DNA from: Stictocephala bisonia
Taxonomy: Eukaryota; Arthropoda; Insecta; Hemiptera; Membracidae
Assembly (NCBI GenBank): GCA_035578905.1
Contig: JAQJVL010000046.1
Coordinates: 2,540,730 to 2,604,729, forward strand
Direction: 5' to 3'
DNA: 64,000 bases
Below are positions 1 to 12,094 of the stretch, piece by piece. The notes beneath the pieces are model-generated. The model saw only the letters and a program-made list of their open reading frames with translations, did no database searches and was not told the origin of the DNA. The first letter of the stretch is position 1; the number at the start of each line of letters is the position of its first letter. The position numbers were made by a program, and so were the translations under genes.

Positions 1-330
1 TGATGTACTTAACTCTACCAATAGACGTAGCTGTACTGTTATGCGTAGTTATACTAATGATCTAGCTCTAGTGATGTACGTAGCTCTACTGATATGCGTA
101 GCTCTACTTATCTACATAACTCTACCAATAAACTTAGCTCTACTGATATACGTAGCTCTACTTATGATATAACTCTATCAATAAACGTAGATCTACTGAT
201 ATATGTAGCTCTATTGATGTACGAAGCTCTAATGATGTGAATAACTCTACCAATAAACAGCTCTACTTATGATATAACTCTACCAATAAACTTAGCTCTA
301 CTGATGCACATAACTCTACCAATAGACGTA
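1..330. repeat. 18-bp tandem satellite, left part
   Basis: Degenerate tandem units of about 18 bp built on the core TAGCTCTACTGATATAC, alternating with the variant ATAACTCTACCAATAAAC. The array starts before the window and resumes at 815-908, so the G-rich minisatellite at 341-776 splits it. No coding potential is seen. Confidence 0.85.
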
Positions 331-340
331 TCTCTATTGG

Positions 341-776
341 TCAAAATGGTCAAAGTGGTATATCAAAACCACTGTACGTGTGTGGGTGGGCGGGTGAGTC
401 AGTACCACTGTACGTGTATGGGTGGACGGGTAGGGGGCGTTTAGTGTTGTTGGGGTGACAGCTGGTATAGTGAAGGTATTGTTGTTTATTACCACTGTAC
501 TTGTATGGGTGGGAGGGTGGGTCAATAACACTGTACTTGTATGGGTGGGCGGGTGGGTAAAACCAATGTACGTGTATGAGTGGGCGGGTGGGTCAATATC
601 ACTGTACGTGTATATGGGTTGGCGGGTGGGTCAATACTACTGTACGTGTATGGGTGGACGGGTGGGTCAAAACCACTGTACTTGTGTGAGCGAGTGGATG
701 GGTCAATACCACTGTACGTGTATGGGTGGGCGGGTGGGTCAATACCACTGTACGTGTATGGGTAGGCAGGTGGATT
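341..776 (+). repeat. G-rich 36-bp minisatellite, locus A
   Basis: About 12 tandem units of roughly 36 bp. Each holds ACCACTGTACGTGTATGGG followed by GGGTGGGCGGGTGGG and a TCAAT spacer. The G-runs (for example 543-557) are separated by single bases, the densest form of G-quadruplex motif. The same family recurs at 21025-22425, 54718-55390, 56598-57655, 58912-59275 and 59440-59555. Open frames here arise because 36 is a multiple of three and are not genes. Confidence 0.9.
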
Positions 777-814
777 GTTTAGTTTTATTGCCAAAAAGAA
801 CGGCAGGTTTGAAT

Positions 815-908
815 AAATAATATATACATAGCTCTACTGATGAACATAGTTGTATTAATTACCTAGCTCTAATGATGTACGGTACGTAACTCTACCAATA
901 GACGTAGC
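815..908. repeat. 18-bp tandem satellite, right part
   Basis: Continuation of the array at 1-330, with the same TAGCTCTACTGATG and AACTCTACCAATAGAC units. The two parts flank the G-rich array, which suggests that array was inserted into or grew within the 18-bp satellite. Confidence 0.8.
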
Positions 909-921
909 TGAGTGATGGCAA

Positions 922-1090
922 TTAGCCGGCGTGGTGGCTTAGTGGATAAGGCTTCGGACTGCGGAGGGCAAAGTCCAAGGTTCGAATCCTCACTCAGCCA
1001 ACGGTCGGTACTTCACTCGTTGAATAAAGTTCACGCACAGGCCATCAGGCCCATTTGAACTGGCGGGTGAAGTTATAATAAAAAAGGCTT
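922..1090 (+). mobile_element. tRNA-derived SINE, family A
   Basis: A tRNA-like head with both internal RNA polymerase III promoter boxes: A-box TGGCTTAGTGG at 935-945 and a perfect B-box GGTTCGAATCC at 979-989, 34 bp apart. It is followed by a non-tRNA body (GTACTTCACTCGTTGAAT, then TTCACGCACAGGCCAT) and an A-rich end near 1080. The body recurs without the head at 10288-10370, which supports a dispersed SINE rather than a working tRNA. The acceptor stem does not pair cleanly, so I do not call a tRNA gene. Confidence 0.8.
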
Positions 1091-2409
1091 ATCATTTATC
1101 AACACTTAAAAATAGATGAGACTTCAACTACAATACAATAAAATATTTTTATTTCTTATTTGTAAATTATAAAACGACTGCCAACAATTGGCCATTTAAG
1201 GGTAATGCCCATTGCGAGACCTCGTTACCTTTCAACAGACTCACCACTTGTCTGGAACATTGAAAACTATGGACACTTCAATCTATTATTGAATATTGGA
1301 GTGACTCAGCCAGTACGTGCCTGCAATACCAAATGTTTACTTTACGAATAATGGATGGCGAGGGCGTGACTAGCGTATCGAAGACTAGCAATCAAAAAAC
1401 CATTATAATGATTTTAAAGTCAACTGACAGAAAATTATCAGAATTAATACCTACAAAAATAAAAAATTATTATTACCAGAATAATAATTAACATCAAAAT
1501 TAGGCATAATGCCGACTTGCTACAAACTGGACTATTTTTTATTTGCGATATTAAAAATTACAAATTGGAACCGTTTATGAAAATATTAAAGCGTGAACAA
1601 TTCTGAGATGCCTTTAACCACGAAAAGAACCAATTTCAAATACTTGCTAAAGACCAGGCAGTCCAATATATATGTATTTAATAATTAAAACTCAACTCAA
1701 AGCATGTGTCTAAATACCATGTTTACCATGGAAAGCAAGAAGACGTTTTGGATTTGCAGAATTACGGTTTGAATAATTAATTTATAACAAATAATTTCCC
1801 AACTTCTCTTTTGTTTATTTAACCATTCAATTTTATACAAAGTGTATCTAAATGTACACATAATTATTTAAAAGTTATGTCTGTGAATGTGCCTACTCTC
1901 GTCCTACGTTTTTTATTTTTGAAGTTATACTTCTTTGCGCCCGTTAGACACTTTGGGATGGGATGTTGGTCGAGAAACCGCGTCACGCTGAAAAGTAAGA
2001 ACAAATTTTTAAGAACTATCGATTAATCGATTGTTAATCGAAGAAATTTAATCGAAGAAATTACTGATAATGATAATATAGGTGTATAATATAATAATGA
2101 AGTCACGTATAATATATTGAAGATAAATATATTGAATAATATTGAAAAATGTCTTATATTTCATTTATATATCCTGTCTGTTTGTGTGCGTGAGTGGGTG
2201 TATGAGAATGGCCAAAGAAGTATAACTTCCACCGTGTGGTCCGACGCACACCCAATTTTTTTTTATTTTCAAATGACTTCAATATCATGTATTTATTTTT
2301 AAATAGTATTAATAATTATTCATATCTGTGTATGTATTAATTATATTATACCATCAGTGTTACTATGTATTTGTTTTATACAATAGAATATTCGTCACAA
2401 ACACATAAC
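1091..2409. other. AT-rich non-coding interval
   Basis: No gene recognised. It contains the small inverted-repeat element at 1921-2229 and a short duplication of TTAATCGAAGAAATT near 2030-2065. Confidence 0.6.
1921..2229. mobile_element. Possible small inverted-repeat element
   Basis: GAAGTTATACTTCTTTG at 1921-1937 is the exact reverse complement of CAAAGAAGTATAACTTC at 2213-2229. The arms enclose about 275 bp, matching a small non-autonomous DNA element. No target-site duplication was found and the outer boundaries are uncertain. Confidence 0.4.
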
Positions 2410-2796
2410 CGTTTGCCCATACGTTACTTTTGCCCATACATGACTTTTGTCCATACGCGACTTTTGCTCAAACGTGACTTTTGTTCATACGTGACTTTTG
2501 CCCAAACGTGACTTTTGCCCATACATGACTTTTGTCCATACGCGTCTTTTGCTCAAACATGACTTTTGTCCATACGTGACTTTTGCCCATACGTGACTTT
2601 TGCCCATACGTGACTTTTGTCCATACGTGACTTTTGCCCATACATGACTTTTGTCCATACGCGACTTTTGCTCAAACGTGACTTTTGTCCATACGTGACT
2701 TTTGCCCACACGTGACTTTTGCCCATACATGACTTTTGTCCATACGTGACTTTTGCCCAAACGTGACTTTTACCCATACATGACTTTTGCCCATAA
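2410..2796. repeat. 17-bp tandem array
   Basis: About 23 units of 17 bp, consensus GCCCATACGTGACTTTT with GTCCATACG and GCTCAAACG variants. Three units make 51 bp, so minus-strand frames stay open with a 17-residue period; that is a by-product of the unit length. Confidence 0.95.
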
Positions 2797-3079
2797 TCTA
2801 GTGCTAAATTTTTCATAATGAAGAAACTCATGTATTGGATATTATTAAAATATGAAGAATAAATACACAGGAGATTAAACCTTTCGAAATTAGGTTTCTA
2901 TATAAAAGCGACAAAAAACTAAAAATCAATTTTAAGAATTAAATAAAATTAACAGAATAAAATAAATTGTATTTTGATACAATACAAAATACGAAGATTA
3001 ATTTAAACATTTTTAATAATAAAAATTTAAAAACTGTTAATTTTTATTCTTTTTAATATTTGACTTTTGTTTATTATGG

Positions 3080-5036
3080 AGATTTTGGTATACTGTGCAC
3101 CCAAACTATCCACAGAGTCAATGAGATTTTACAAGGTCATTGTTTATGATATAACGTGCACCCAAACTATACACATATGAGTGATGCAATGAGATATTAC
3201 GAGGTAATTTTTTATGATATAACATGCCCCCAAACTATACACATGTGAGTGAGTCAATGAGATATTACGTGGTAATTGTTTATGCTATACCGTGCACCCA
3301 AACTATATACATGTGAGTGAGTCAATGAGATATTACGATATTATTTATGGTATACCGTGCACCCAAACTATATACATGTGAGTGAGTCAATGAGATATTA
3401 CGATATTATTTATGGTATACCGTGCACCCAAACTATATACATGTGAGTGAGTCAATGAGATATTACGATATTATTTATGGTATACCGTGCACCCAAACTA
3501 TATACATGTGAGTGAGTCAATGAGATATTACGAGGTAATTGTTTATGCTATACAATGCACCCAAACTATATACATGTGAGTGAGTCAATGAGATATTACG
3601 ATATTATTTATGGTATACCGTGCACCCAAACTATACACATGTGAGTGAGTCAATGAGATATTACGAGATAATTGTTTATGATATACCGTGCACCCAAACT
3701 ATATACATGTGAGTGAGTCAATGAGATATTACGATATTATTTATGGTATACCGTGCACCCAAACTATATACATGTGAGTGAGTCAATGAGATATTACGAT
3801 ATTATTTATGGTATACCGTGCACCAAAACTATACACATGTGAGTGAGTCAATGAGGTATTACGATATTATTTATGGTATACCGTGCACCCAAACTATACA
3901 CATGTGAGTGAGTCAATGAGGTATTACGATATTATTTATGGTATACCGTGCACCCAAACTATACACATGTGAGTGAGTCAATGAGATATTACGATATTAT
4001 TTATGGTATACCGTGCACCAAAACTATACACATGTGAGTGAGTCAATGAGATATTACGAGATAATTGTTTATGATATACCGTGCACCCAAACTATACACA
4101 TGTGAGTGAGTCAATGAGATATTACGATATTATTTATGGTATACCGTGCACCCAAACTATACACATGTGAGTGAGTCAGTGAGATATTACGATATTATTT
4201 ATGGTATACCGTGCACCCAAACTATACACATGTGAGTGAGTCAATGACATATTACGATATTATTTATGGTATACCGTGCACCCAAACTATACACATGTGA
4301 GTGAGTCAATGAGATATTACGATATTATTTATGGTATACCGTGCACCCAAACTATACACATGTGAGTGAGTCAATGAGATATTACGATATTATTTATGGT
4401 ATACCGTGCACCCAAACTATACACATGTGAGTGAGTCAATGACATATTACGATATTATTTATGGTATACCGTGCACCCAAACTATACACATGTGAGTGAG
4501 TCAATGAGATATTACGATATTATTTATGGTATACCGTGCACCCAAACTATACACATGTGAGTGAGTCAATGACATATTACGATATTATTTATGGTATACC
4601 GTGCACCCAAACTATACACATGTGAGTGAGTCAATGAGATATTACGATATTATTTATGGTATACCGTGCACCCAAACTATACACATGTGAGTGAGTCAAT
4701 GAGATATTACGATATTATTTATGGTATACCGTGCACCCAAACTATACACATGTGAGTGAGTCAATGAGATATTACGTGGTAATTGTTTATGCTATACCGT
4801 GCACCCAAACTATATACATGTGAGTGAGTCAATGAGATATTACGATATTATTTATGGTATACCGTGCACCCAAACTATACACATGTGAGTGAGTCAATGA
4901 GATATTACGATATTATTTATGGTATACCGTGCACCCAAACTATACACATGTGAGTGAGTCAATGAGATATTACGATATTATTTATGGTATACCGTGCACC
5001 CAAAAAACACATGTGAGTGAGATAATGAGATAACTA
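3080..5036. repeat. 65-bp satellite, about 29 copies
   Basis: Tandem units of 65 bp starting GTGCACCCAAACTATACACA, then the dyad CACATGTG, GAGTGAGTCAATGAGATATT and a TATTTATGGTATACC tail. Spacing is exactly 65 bp in the centre (starts at 4081, 4146, 4211). Units at the left end carry a variant TAATTGTTTATG segment. Copies are very similar, implying recent homogenisation. Confidence 0.95.
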
Positions 5037-6860
5037 TAATTCATTCATTTCACAATTATTATTATTCATTTTCCTCTGTAGGCCATCATTGCCTGTCTAG
5101 CTGAAACCTAAATGAGGAAAATGTTATCACAACTAATTTACAAATTATAATTATTTCGAGATAGATTATTCTGTAATATTAGTAATATTGTAAATTATGT
5201 AATGTACTGACAAACCATGATAAACTATTCTTTCCAGTCTTTTAAATGATTTATCTATTTTGAGTTTATCTAATATGGCTGTATACTAAAATCTGTTATA
5301 ATAGTTTCTGCTGTATCAAAAATATTCTCTTATTGATGTAAATAGAAAATAATTAAACAAAACAGTGGGAAAGACATTTTATTTAATTATTACGCTTTCT
5401 ATCCATCGATAATACAATTTGTTTGGTAAGTTCCATTTAATTGGGGGTTTGAATATTATAACATTTTTTTTAAATTTGTGACTATATTTAATACATGATT
5501 TTCATAACAATAATTAATTGTAGATTGTTAAGCAATATTATATTAACTAAATCGTAACTTAAAGAAATAAATAACGATAATTCATGTAATATAACGAATA
5601 AAAATAACACAACAAATTAAAATGAATAAATAAATAAAATTACATATTAAAAATTAAATGATTGATTTTTTTGTGTCCCACAGTATTTGGTACAATATGG
5701 TGTACAATCAAATTTGATTTGTAATCAAAAATGTCTAAAACTAAAACTAGATTATTCTGGAAATGTCATTAGGGAAAGAGCCTACATGGGCCGACGCCTG
5801 TGCGTAGGCTCGAGTGTAGAGAAAATAATCCATTGCCAATTGTATGACTATTAAAATATAATAAATCAAATAAATAAATTATGGAGAAAAATGTTAACAA
5901 AATAAAATATAATAATGTAAATATGCATTATAAATAACAACAGGGTGTCTAATAGTGTAAGACTATTAAAATATAACCACAATTGATTAATTTAATTAAT
6001 TATTCAAGTTATTTGAAATACAATTCAATCTAGCTTGAAAAACTGGATATTATGTTTGGTTTCACCATCACGTTCATGGGCAAATATGACCTGACTGAAT
6101 CATCGATCAAAGTATAAATACTTTCCAGTTACACTTGAAAGTTATATAAATATTTGTCATACCTCTCATCTATGATCTACTGTTTTTGACTCCATTTGCG
6201 ACGATTGGCCGCATTTATATTGTACATGATATTGTCGTATTATAAATAATTGTCACAGGACCAGCTTCTTTCCACAGCTTCTAATCTGCCTCCTTCATCA
6301 TGAACCTGAGAATATACCGAAAACGTTACAACCCTTTTTAGTTCTGATTTCACCATTGGATTCAGGGGAAAAAGACAATGTTAAACGATATGTCGCATAA
6401 CCAGCTTCACATTAAGAATTTTTAAGATGACCTCCCATCTTGCACCTCAAATGACTCCCAATAGTCTTGAATGTTACGAAATATAGTGTTTGTATATTTA
6501 TAATGATTGGCATGGTTAAAAAATCCGTTTAATGTACAATGAAGAAAAACGGGAGGGAGAGCCTGCAAACCACCCTGTATAAAGGTTTAGTTGAGCTTCA
6601 GTATTCAACTTCGTTATTTAGTGGTCCATAATATAACAGTCTGCCGCTGATAGGTTGTTGGTTGGCAGGACAAAGGTTACTCTAACTTTCATCGGGATAT
6701 CTCTATTTCTAGCATCCGTTTAATCTACATCGGTATATTCAACAAAGCTGGCTTCTCCAGGCTTCTCCAGGATCGTAGTACTAACAGATCCTTTTCAGAA
6801 TAAATTTAATCTAATAAAATATATGTTTTTATAATAAATTCAGTGTGACCTTCAGTCTTC
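5037..6860. other. AT-rich non-coding interval
   Basis: No gene recognised. Apart from the possible LINE tail at 5765-5880 I see no repeats or open frames of note. Confidence 0.6.
5765..5880 (+). mobile_element. Possible LINE 3' terminus with hairpin
   Basis: GAGCCTAC and GTAGGCTC are perfect 8-bp arms around a GC-rich loop in otherwise AT-rich DNA, followed about 60 bp later by an AAATCAAATAAATAAATT run. A stem-loop upstream of a simple A-rich repeat is typical of non-LTR retrotransposon 3' ends. No coding sequence remains. Confidence 0.35.
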
Positions 6861-7190
6861 GAGGAGAGCCACTGACTGAGCGTTCAAAGGCGTTAGGACT
6901 TTGTACCTGAGTTAGAGTAGCGCAGTTTCGAATCACGGCTTTGACTTTTAGTTTTTCTCAGTAATATTCACCTTATACTGTACTGGTTCTCCCCCTTACT
7001 CTGTCTGAATAAGTTCTCGTAGAGATCAATAGTCTATGAGAAACGAGTAAAGTTAGGATGAAGGGGATAATCAGCCACTCCTTTCTACATTTAACCTCCA
7101 GGCAACTACATTTCACATAAAATAGTATTTTGCATAGTCTTAGCTAACTGTGTGTTATATGAACCCATAATTTACTTTACTTTACTACAA
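6861..7190 (+). mobile_element. tRNA-derived SINE, family B, copy 1
   Basis: The head GAGAGCCACTGACTGAGCG...AAGGCGTTAGGACTTTG resembles a tRNA-Ser/Leu-type D-arm region. A B-box-like AGTTTCGAATC lies at 6924-6934. The shared body follows: TCAGTAATATTCACCTT, a TACTGGTTCTCCCCCTTACTC segment and GAGTAAAGTTAGGATGAAGG. Two more copies lie at 9103-9360 and, reversed, 9758-9966. Confidence 0.75.
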
Positions 7191-8957
7191 ATTCAGGTTC
7201 CTATCTTACAAGTGGATGGACAGTTTGTTTCAGGAAGCGAGCCGTGAGGCAGAAGAGGTTCTACCAGGGATCCCTGCCTAACCTCCTGCAGAAAGCTATG
7301 CTATGTAACTTCTCTCAGCTACTCCTCAAAATCACTGGATGGATACGCTTACATTTGTAACCTGATGTTTCAATGACTTCTGCTTCTATTGTTATTTAAA
7401 ACTCCTGATGATCGGGACCAAAAAATGAAGCATTCACTTCCTTTTAGTTGTTTAGTTTCGACAAACGAGACCATCATCCTTTGAGGAAAAAAAGAGTTAT
7501 TTTTGTTCAGTATCACCTTCATAGATCAATAGTTGCATATATATTTCAGTAAGATATATATAGATACCGTCACAGAGAAAAGAGAAACAGAGGCCGCTTT
7601 CTTATGGCCGCAGCAAACACCTTAGTATGAGTTATATAAAGATAGCAACTTAAGTACATCTTTATAATTTTGTAGTAATGATTACTGTTTATCTTGAGTA
7701 TTTGAGGGGACTGAGGAACGAACTGACAAGGTGCTGACCCTGCCACTACATATCAAACTAGAGAAATAACTACACGACACAAATTCAGTGCAGTATTGGA
7801 TGTGACTTCTGTTACTTTCTTCTCTGTGCTGTCGTTAAAAACCAGAAAATGTAACCAGATCAATTAACCAACTAGTCCTTTAATCACACGTATCGATGTT
7901 TACCACTAATAAACATACGACTTTTATTCAATGATCCTACAATAAATGTCTACCTGCATGGACATGTTCTTTACCAGTCAATGTAACGAGACATATCTGT
8001 AATAGATGTTTTGTTGTGTTCTGCAGTAAGCATTCTTCGTTCCATGGGTATATACTTACACCTTCAAGTATATGTTTTCTCTCTATCTCAATCCAGTTAA
8101 TAAATGTGTTTTCCGATGTTATAAACGGTACAAATATGTAAGGTTATATTATTCATTAATGTTGAATTATTTCTATGTTTATTTGTTGACTGAACTACAT
8201 TTAAACATTTAAAACAGCCAGCTTGAAATGAATTTTAGTATGCTCCAAATATAACTTGGACATTTGAAATACGTGTAAACTAAGACATACATAAGTATTT
8301 AAAATATTCAATTTTAGAAATATATTGAAGGCGTTTTTTACGTGAAGAGCAACTACCAAGAAAATTATATTGTGAGACTGGTATAAATCTAGGCATTTTA
8401 TTTTTCTTTTTTTTTCTTATTTTATCAGACATTATGTTTTAAGACAGAGCTTGCAGAATGAGAACTGAAAGGAATTTTCTATTTGGTCATAGAAGTAGAT
8501 ATGAAAGCGGAAGACCACTTTTTTTTTATAAGTACAGAGTAATTATTTTTTTAAATTCTTTAACATTTGCAAACCTAACAATTTAAGGCTTTTGTTAAGA
8601 GTAATAAATCACTCGCAGCTTATGTATATCACTCAAACAATGTAAAGAATAGACTGAAAAGCTCAAATCTTAGAAATATTTATAAAAATACTGATTAGAA
8701 ATTAGAACTTTTATAATTATATTAGGAGTGCTGAATTATAATGTTCCTATGGTAGAGGTTAAGAATGTAAAATCAAATAAAGTATTTTTCAGTGTGTAAA
8801 TGTGTTTTAATTATTATTACCTCATTGGAAAAATTTACAAATATTGATCAACCATTCGAAAGAGGTGTAGTGCGTATTTAAAATTAATAATTCACTAAAT
8901 AGACTGTATGGTTCTCAACAGAAAGTGGAACTAGAGATTTGCTCAGTTCCCAATGTA
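7191..8957. other. Non-coding interval
   Basis: No gene recognised. It contains the inverted-repeat element at 7571-7828; the remainder is AT-rich without clear repeats. Confidence 0.55.
7571..7828. mobile_element. Small TIR element, CACAGAGAA family, copy 1
   Basis: Imperfect terminal inverted repeats: left CACAGAGAAAAGAGAAACAG, right (reverse complement) CACAGAGAAGAAAGTAACAG. The interior AGAGGCCGCTTTCTTATGGC is shared with the copy at 47597-47783, whose ends match the same TIR. That supports a dispersed non-autonomous DNA element. The superfamily is unknown and no clear target-site duplication is visible. Confidence 0.65.
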
Positions 8958-9090
8958 AGTAGTGGGATTTGCCGGTTCTAGGTAAACAGCAGAATCCATC
9001 CATGACGTAACATCCCACCATGACATCATTCCTACCCATCAAATAAATGCTGAAGCAGCTGTTGTCCTAGAACTGGCAAATCCCACTACT
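8958..9090. mobile_element. 133-bp MITE with about 24-bp TIRs
   Basis: The left end AGTAGTGGGATTTGCCGGTT and the right end, reverse-complemented, AGTAGTGGGATTTGCCAGTT continue through TCTAGG as near-perfect inverted repeats. The short AT-poor interior has no coding capacity. It lies 13 bp upstream of SINE B copy 2. Confidence 0.75.
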
Positions 9091-9102
9091 ACTATACAAA
9101 TG

Positions 9103-9360
9103 GGAGAGCCAGTGGCCGAGTGACCTAAGGCGTCGAGACTTTGTGCCTGAATAAGAGATTGTGCAGGTTAGAAGCCTGACCTTAACTGATAGTTTTATCA
9201 GTAATATTCACCTTTTAAGGTACTGGCTCTCCCGTTACTCTGTCTGAGAAGTTCCCCACACAAATAATAACTCTGTGGGAAGTGAGTAGAGTAAGATTTA
9301 ATAGGAGATCGGTCTATCCTTCAACTAGTAAAAATCGTCTTAGCTTATTATATTTTGCTA
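9103..9360 (+). mobile_element. tRNA-derived SINE, family B, copy 2
   Basis: The head GAGAGCCAGTGGCCGAGTGA continues as CCTAAGGCGTCGAGACTTTG, close to the D-arm and anticodon arm of a tRNA-Ser/Leu type. The B-box position is decayed (GGTTAGAAGCC). The body TCAGTAATATTCACCTTTTA and TACTGGCTCTCCCGTTACTC matches copy 1. Confidence 0.75.
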
Positions 9361-9757
9361 TAAACTTACAAACCAAATGAACGTCATATAGTAAAAAATT
9401 TATTATAATCTAATACACCATTTACAAAATATTATATTGATTTCGGTAATCCACGTACTTACCGTTCTCAGACTAGAGGTATTCAAAATAGAATCCCCAT
9501 TTTTGAATCCCTCTGAGGAAGGTAAGTATGGTGTGCTAAAATCTATCTCCTTGAGATTTATAAAAAAATTTAATTTTTGTATTTGGAACGTTCAACAGTT
9601 CGCACTCGCTTAGCACTTTACTGTTGAGTTCTTCGTCCCTAACTGGAAGCAGCAGATTAGAAATATCACTCTTTTTATTTAACGTTTTAGTACAATTCGA
9701 GGTTAGTATATTTATTTCCATAATCATTTTACAAATAGCTTATATGACTTTTTAAAC

Positions 9758-9966
9758 GGGTGGCTAAGATCCTTCTTTAGGCTTACTCTGCCCATTCCTC
9801 ATGGAATAAATATCTGTGAAGGGATCTTAATTAAACAGGGTAAGGAGGAGAATCAGTACAAAGTAGTAATTACTGATTAACTTCCATCCAAGCCAGAATT
9901 TGAACCTCTCATATCTCTAACTCAGGCTCAAAGTCCTGACGCCTTACGAGGTTCAGCCACACATTC
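9758..9966 (-). mobile_element. tRNA-derived SINE, family B, copy 3 (reversed)
   Basis: Read on the minus strand it begins GTGGCTGAACCTCGTAAGGC, then GTCAGGACTTTGAGCC, with a B-box-like AGGTTCAAATTCT and a body holding TACTGATTCTCCTCC and a GAGTAAG-type tail. It is diverged from copies 1 and 2 but collinear with them. Confidence 0.65.
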
Positions 9967-10239
9967 AGAAGAATCAACAATAAATTAATGAAAGCATAGA
10001 CGAACGATATGGTACGCTGTAACTTTACTAAACTAGCATACATTAGGGAAAAATTAAAAACATGTAATACTTCACATAAAAGGTAAGAAAACGAAATGTA
10101 TCTATGTCAAACTATTTCATAATGTTCTCTTTTATTGTGTTCTTTGGTCGATAATCTCAAATTATCAAGAACATCATTGATAAAAGAAGTGAGCTCATTA
10201 CCAGTATTGAGAAAAGTAGGTACATTTCTGAGCGGTAAT

Positions 10240-10370
10240 GATTACCCACCCACACGTACATGCACATGGTATTGACGCACTCAATTGACGACATTCAGTA
10301 CTTCACTCGTTGAATTACGTTCACGCACAGCCATGCAGGTCCATGAGAAGTGGTGCATCATATTCTTACT
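10240..10370 (+). mobile_element. SINE A tail beside a minisatellite monomer
   Basis: One degraded C-rich unit of the 36-bp minisatellite (ACCCACCCACACGTACATGC, then GGTATTGACGCACTC) is followed at 10288 by CAGTACTTCACTCGTTGAAT and TTCACGCACAGCCATGCAGG, the body of SINE A without its tRNA head. The 922-1090 copy also sits near a 36-bp array, so the pairing may not be accidental. Confidence 0.6.
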
Positions 10371-11039
10371 TACACACTGTAATAATAAACAAATTTATAA
10401 CATCAGTTTGAATAGCTTGGGTATAGTGAAATTATAGGACTATACATTTTCAAAGAGGGACAGAAGTATTTAGTAATGTCAGTAACTAAAGAGATAAGTA
10501 TTTTTACTAGTATGAGCTGATTCGTAAATTTCAATACAAAACTTTCTTTTTAAACTGACCTCTATGAATAAGACGAAACTGTGGTTAACAAAATTTCAAC
10601 TGTGTTACAAAAATTAGATATATTTTGGAGGTACGTTACCTGTATATAAACCAAACTATAGCAAAGGAAGAATAAAAACGTTTGCACACTTCAAGTTATC
10701 ACTACTTAAATAATTAAATATTCAAGGTTACTTAAAGAATCTACGGTTATCTAAATTATCTAAGGTTATTTAAAGAATTTAATAGTTCTACACTAAGCTT
10801 TGCTCTGGTTACATTCTTAGATTGTATAAATCAAGATAGTAAATGTATTGGCAATAAATTTAGTTGCATACATAACAGTCCAAATATATTTAGAAGTGTG
10901 CTACTTCTGTATTTATTTTTTTTAATTTTTTAATAATTGGGACATGACCCAGAGACAAAAGTTTTATATCTCTGTAGACAGATAATGAGTAAAATCGGTA
11001 TACAGATATTGGCTGCAATCGATATTTAGATAATGACTA
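10371..11039. other. AT-rich non-coding interval
   Basis: No gene recognised. A short imperfect repetition of CTAAGGTTATTTAAAGAAT lies near 10725-10780. Confidence 0.55.
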
Positions 11040-12056
11040 CAATCTGTTTACAGATAATTTTGTCATATATTTTAAACTGTAGTTATATAGTATAAACCAA
11101 AGCCATCAATATAACCTGACTATGAAGACTATCAGTGGCTTAAAATAGTTTTCAGTGACTTACAGGAATACATAGTCATGCCTGTGACATTTCAATTTTA
11201 TGCTATACATAAAGTTATATTACAGTCAAGATTTTAGGGTAAAAAGTTATTATGTGTGAACGATCGATTTGTAAACAGCTCAGCTGTTATTTATTTAACT
11301 TCATTTATTCATATGTATGTTTCTAACATTTGTTTTCTGATCAACAATAAGTTATGTTTTGGGAATTAAAGAGTTCAGTTTTTCAGTTCACACTAACATG
11401 TTGTGTTTTTAAATTTGGTGACGAGGATAAGTATTTTTTTGTTTTGTTTTTAGGTAGTTGTGTTTAGTTTAACAGTTTTCTTTTGTTTTAAACTCCTGGC
11501 TAACCACAGGGATAAATATTTATTTACACAGTTCATGGTATAGTGCTAGGACGGAACTTTTACAAGTCATAAGTACATCTTACACCTGCAGGAAAGTTTC
11601 CTTGTTGGAGTCCTGCCATTCTTAGGTCAACAAGGTGGCGCCCTAATCCCTGGCTACTATTGATGAACTTGGAAACATTTATTTGACTGATAACTACTCA
11701 AATCTTTTCCCTTATACTTGGCCTGTCTCTTAGAAGAACCCCCCATTCTCCCTGAGCTAGTAAAGTTTTATATGGACAGGCGTGACATGCCATAGATAAG
11801 TTTAATGATAGGAATGTTGTGTTTCGTATCGTATTATAGGTGTTATACAACAACGCTGTTTCCAACACTACAAGTCTAGATAAATGGTTGCGCTATTGTT
11901 GTGTAGTGCTGTGCGAGTAGTCCAGCTATTTGGGAGCTAAGTTCTATGGAGATTGTAGCTTCTATTCTCAGTGGTCTTAATACTTTCACGACATCTGCTC
12001 AAAGGTTGACATCGGCGTGGATACTACTGGACACAAAGGATACAACTAAGAATTAG
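11040..12056 (+). mobile_element. Probable LTR retrotransposon remnant
   Basis: A tRNA-Ser-type primer binding site at 11416-11428 is followed about 520 bp later by a short ORF at 11946-12056 (36 codons, beginning MEIVASILSG) in the position expected of a gag start. The 49-bp satellite begins just after it, so no gag, protease or polymerase domain remains. The upstream LTR limits cannot be fixed from sequence alone. The call rests mainly on the primer site. Confidence 0.4.
11416..11428 (+). promoter_or_regulatory. Candidate tRNA-Ser primer binding site
   Basis: TGGTGACGAGGAT fits the reverse complement of a tRNA-Ser 3' end plus CCA with one mismatch (TGGCGACGAGGAT expected from the GACGAGG acceptor stem). 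Ty3/gypsy elements of the mag type are known to use tRNA-Ser. Confidence 0.4.
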
Positions 12057-12094
12057 CCAATACCAAAGGATTGAACGTGTCAGTTGACCAAAGA

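Noticed and set aside
922..1000. A functional tRNA gene
   Set aside because: A- and B-boxes are good, but the acceptor stem does not pair and a shared SINE body follows, so it is a tRNA-derived SINE.
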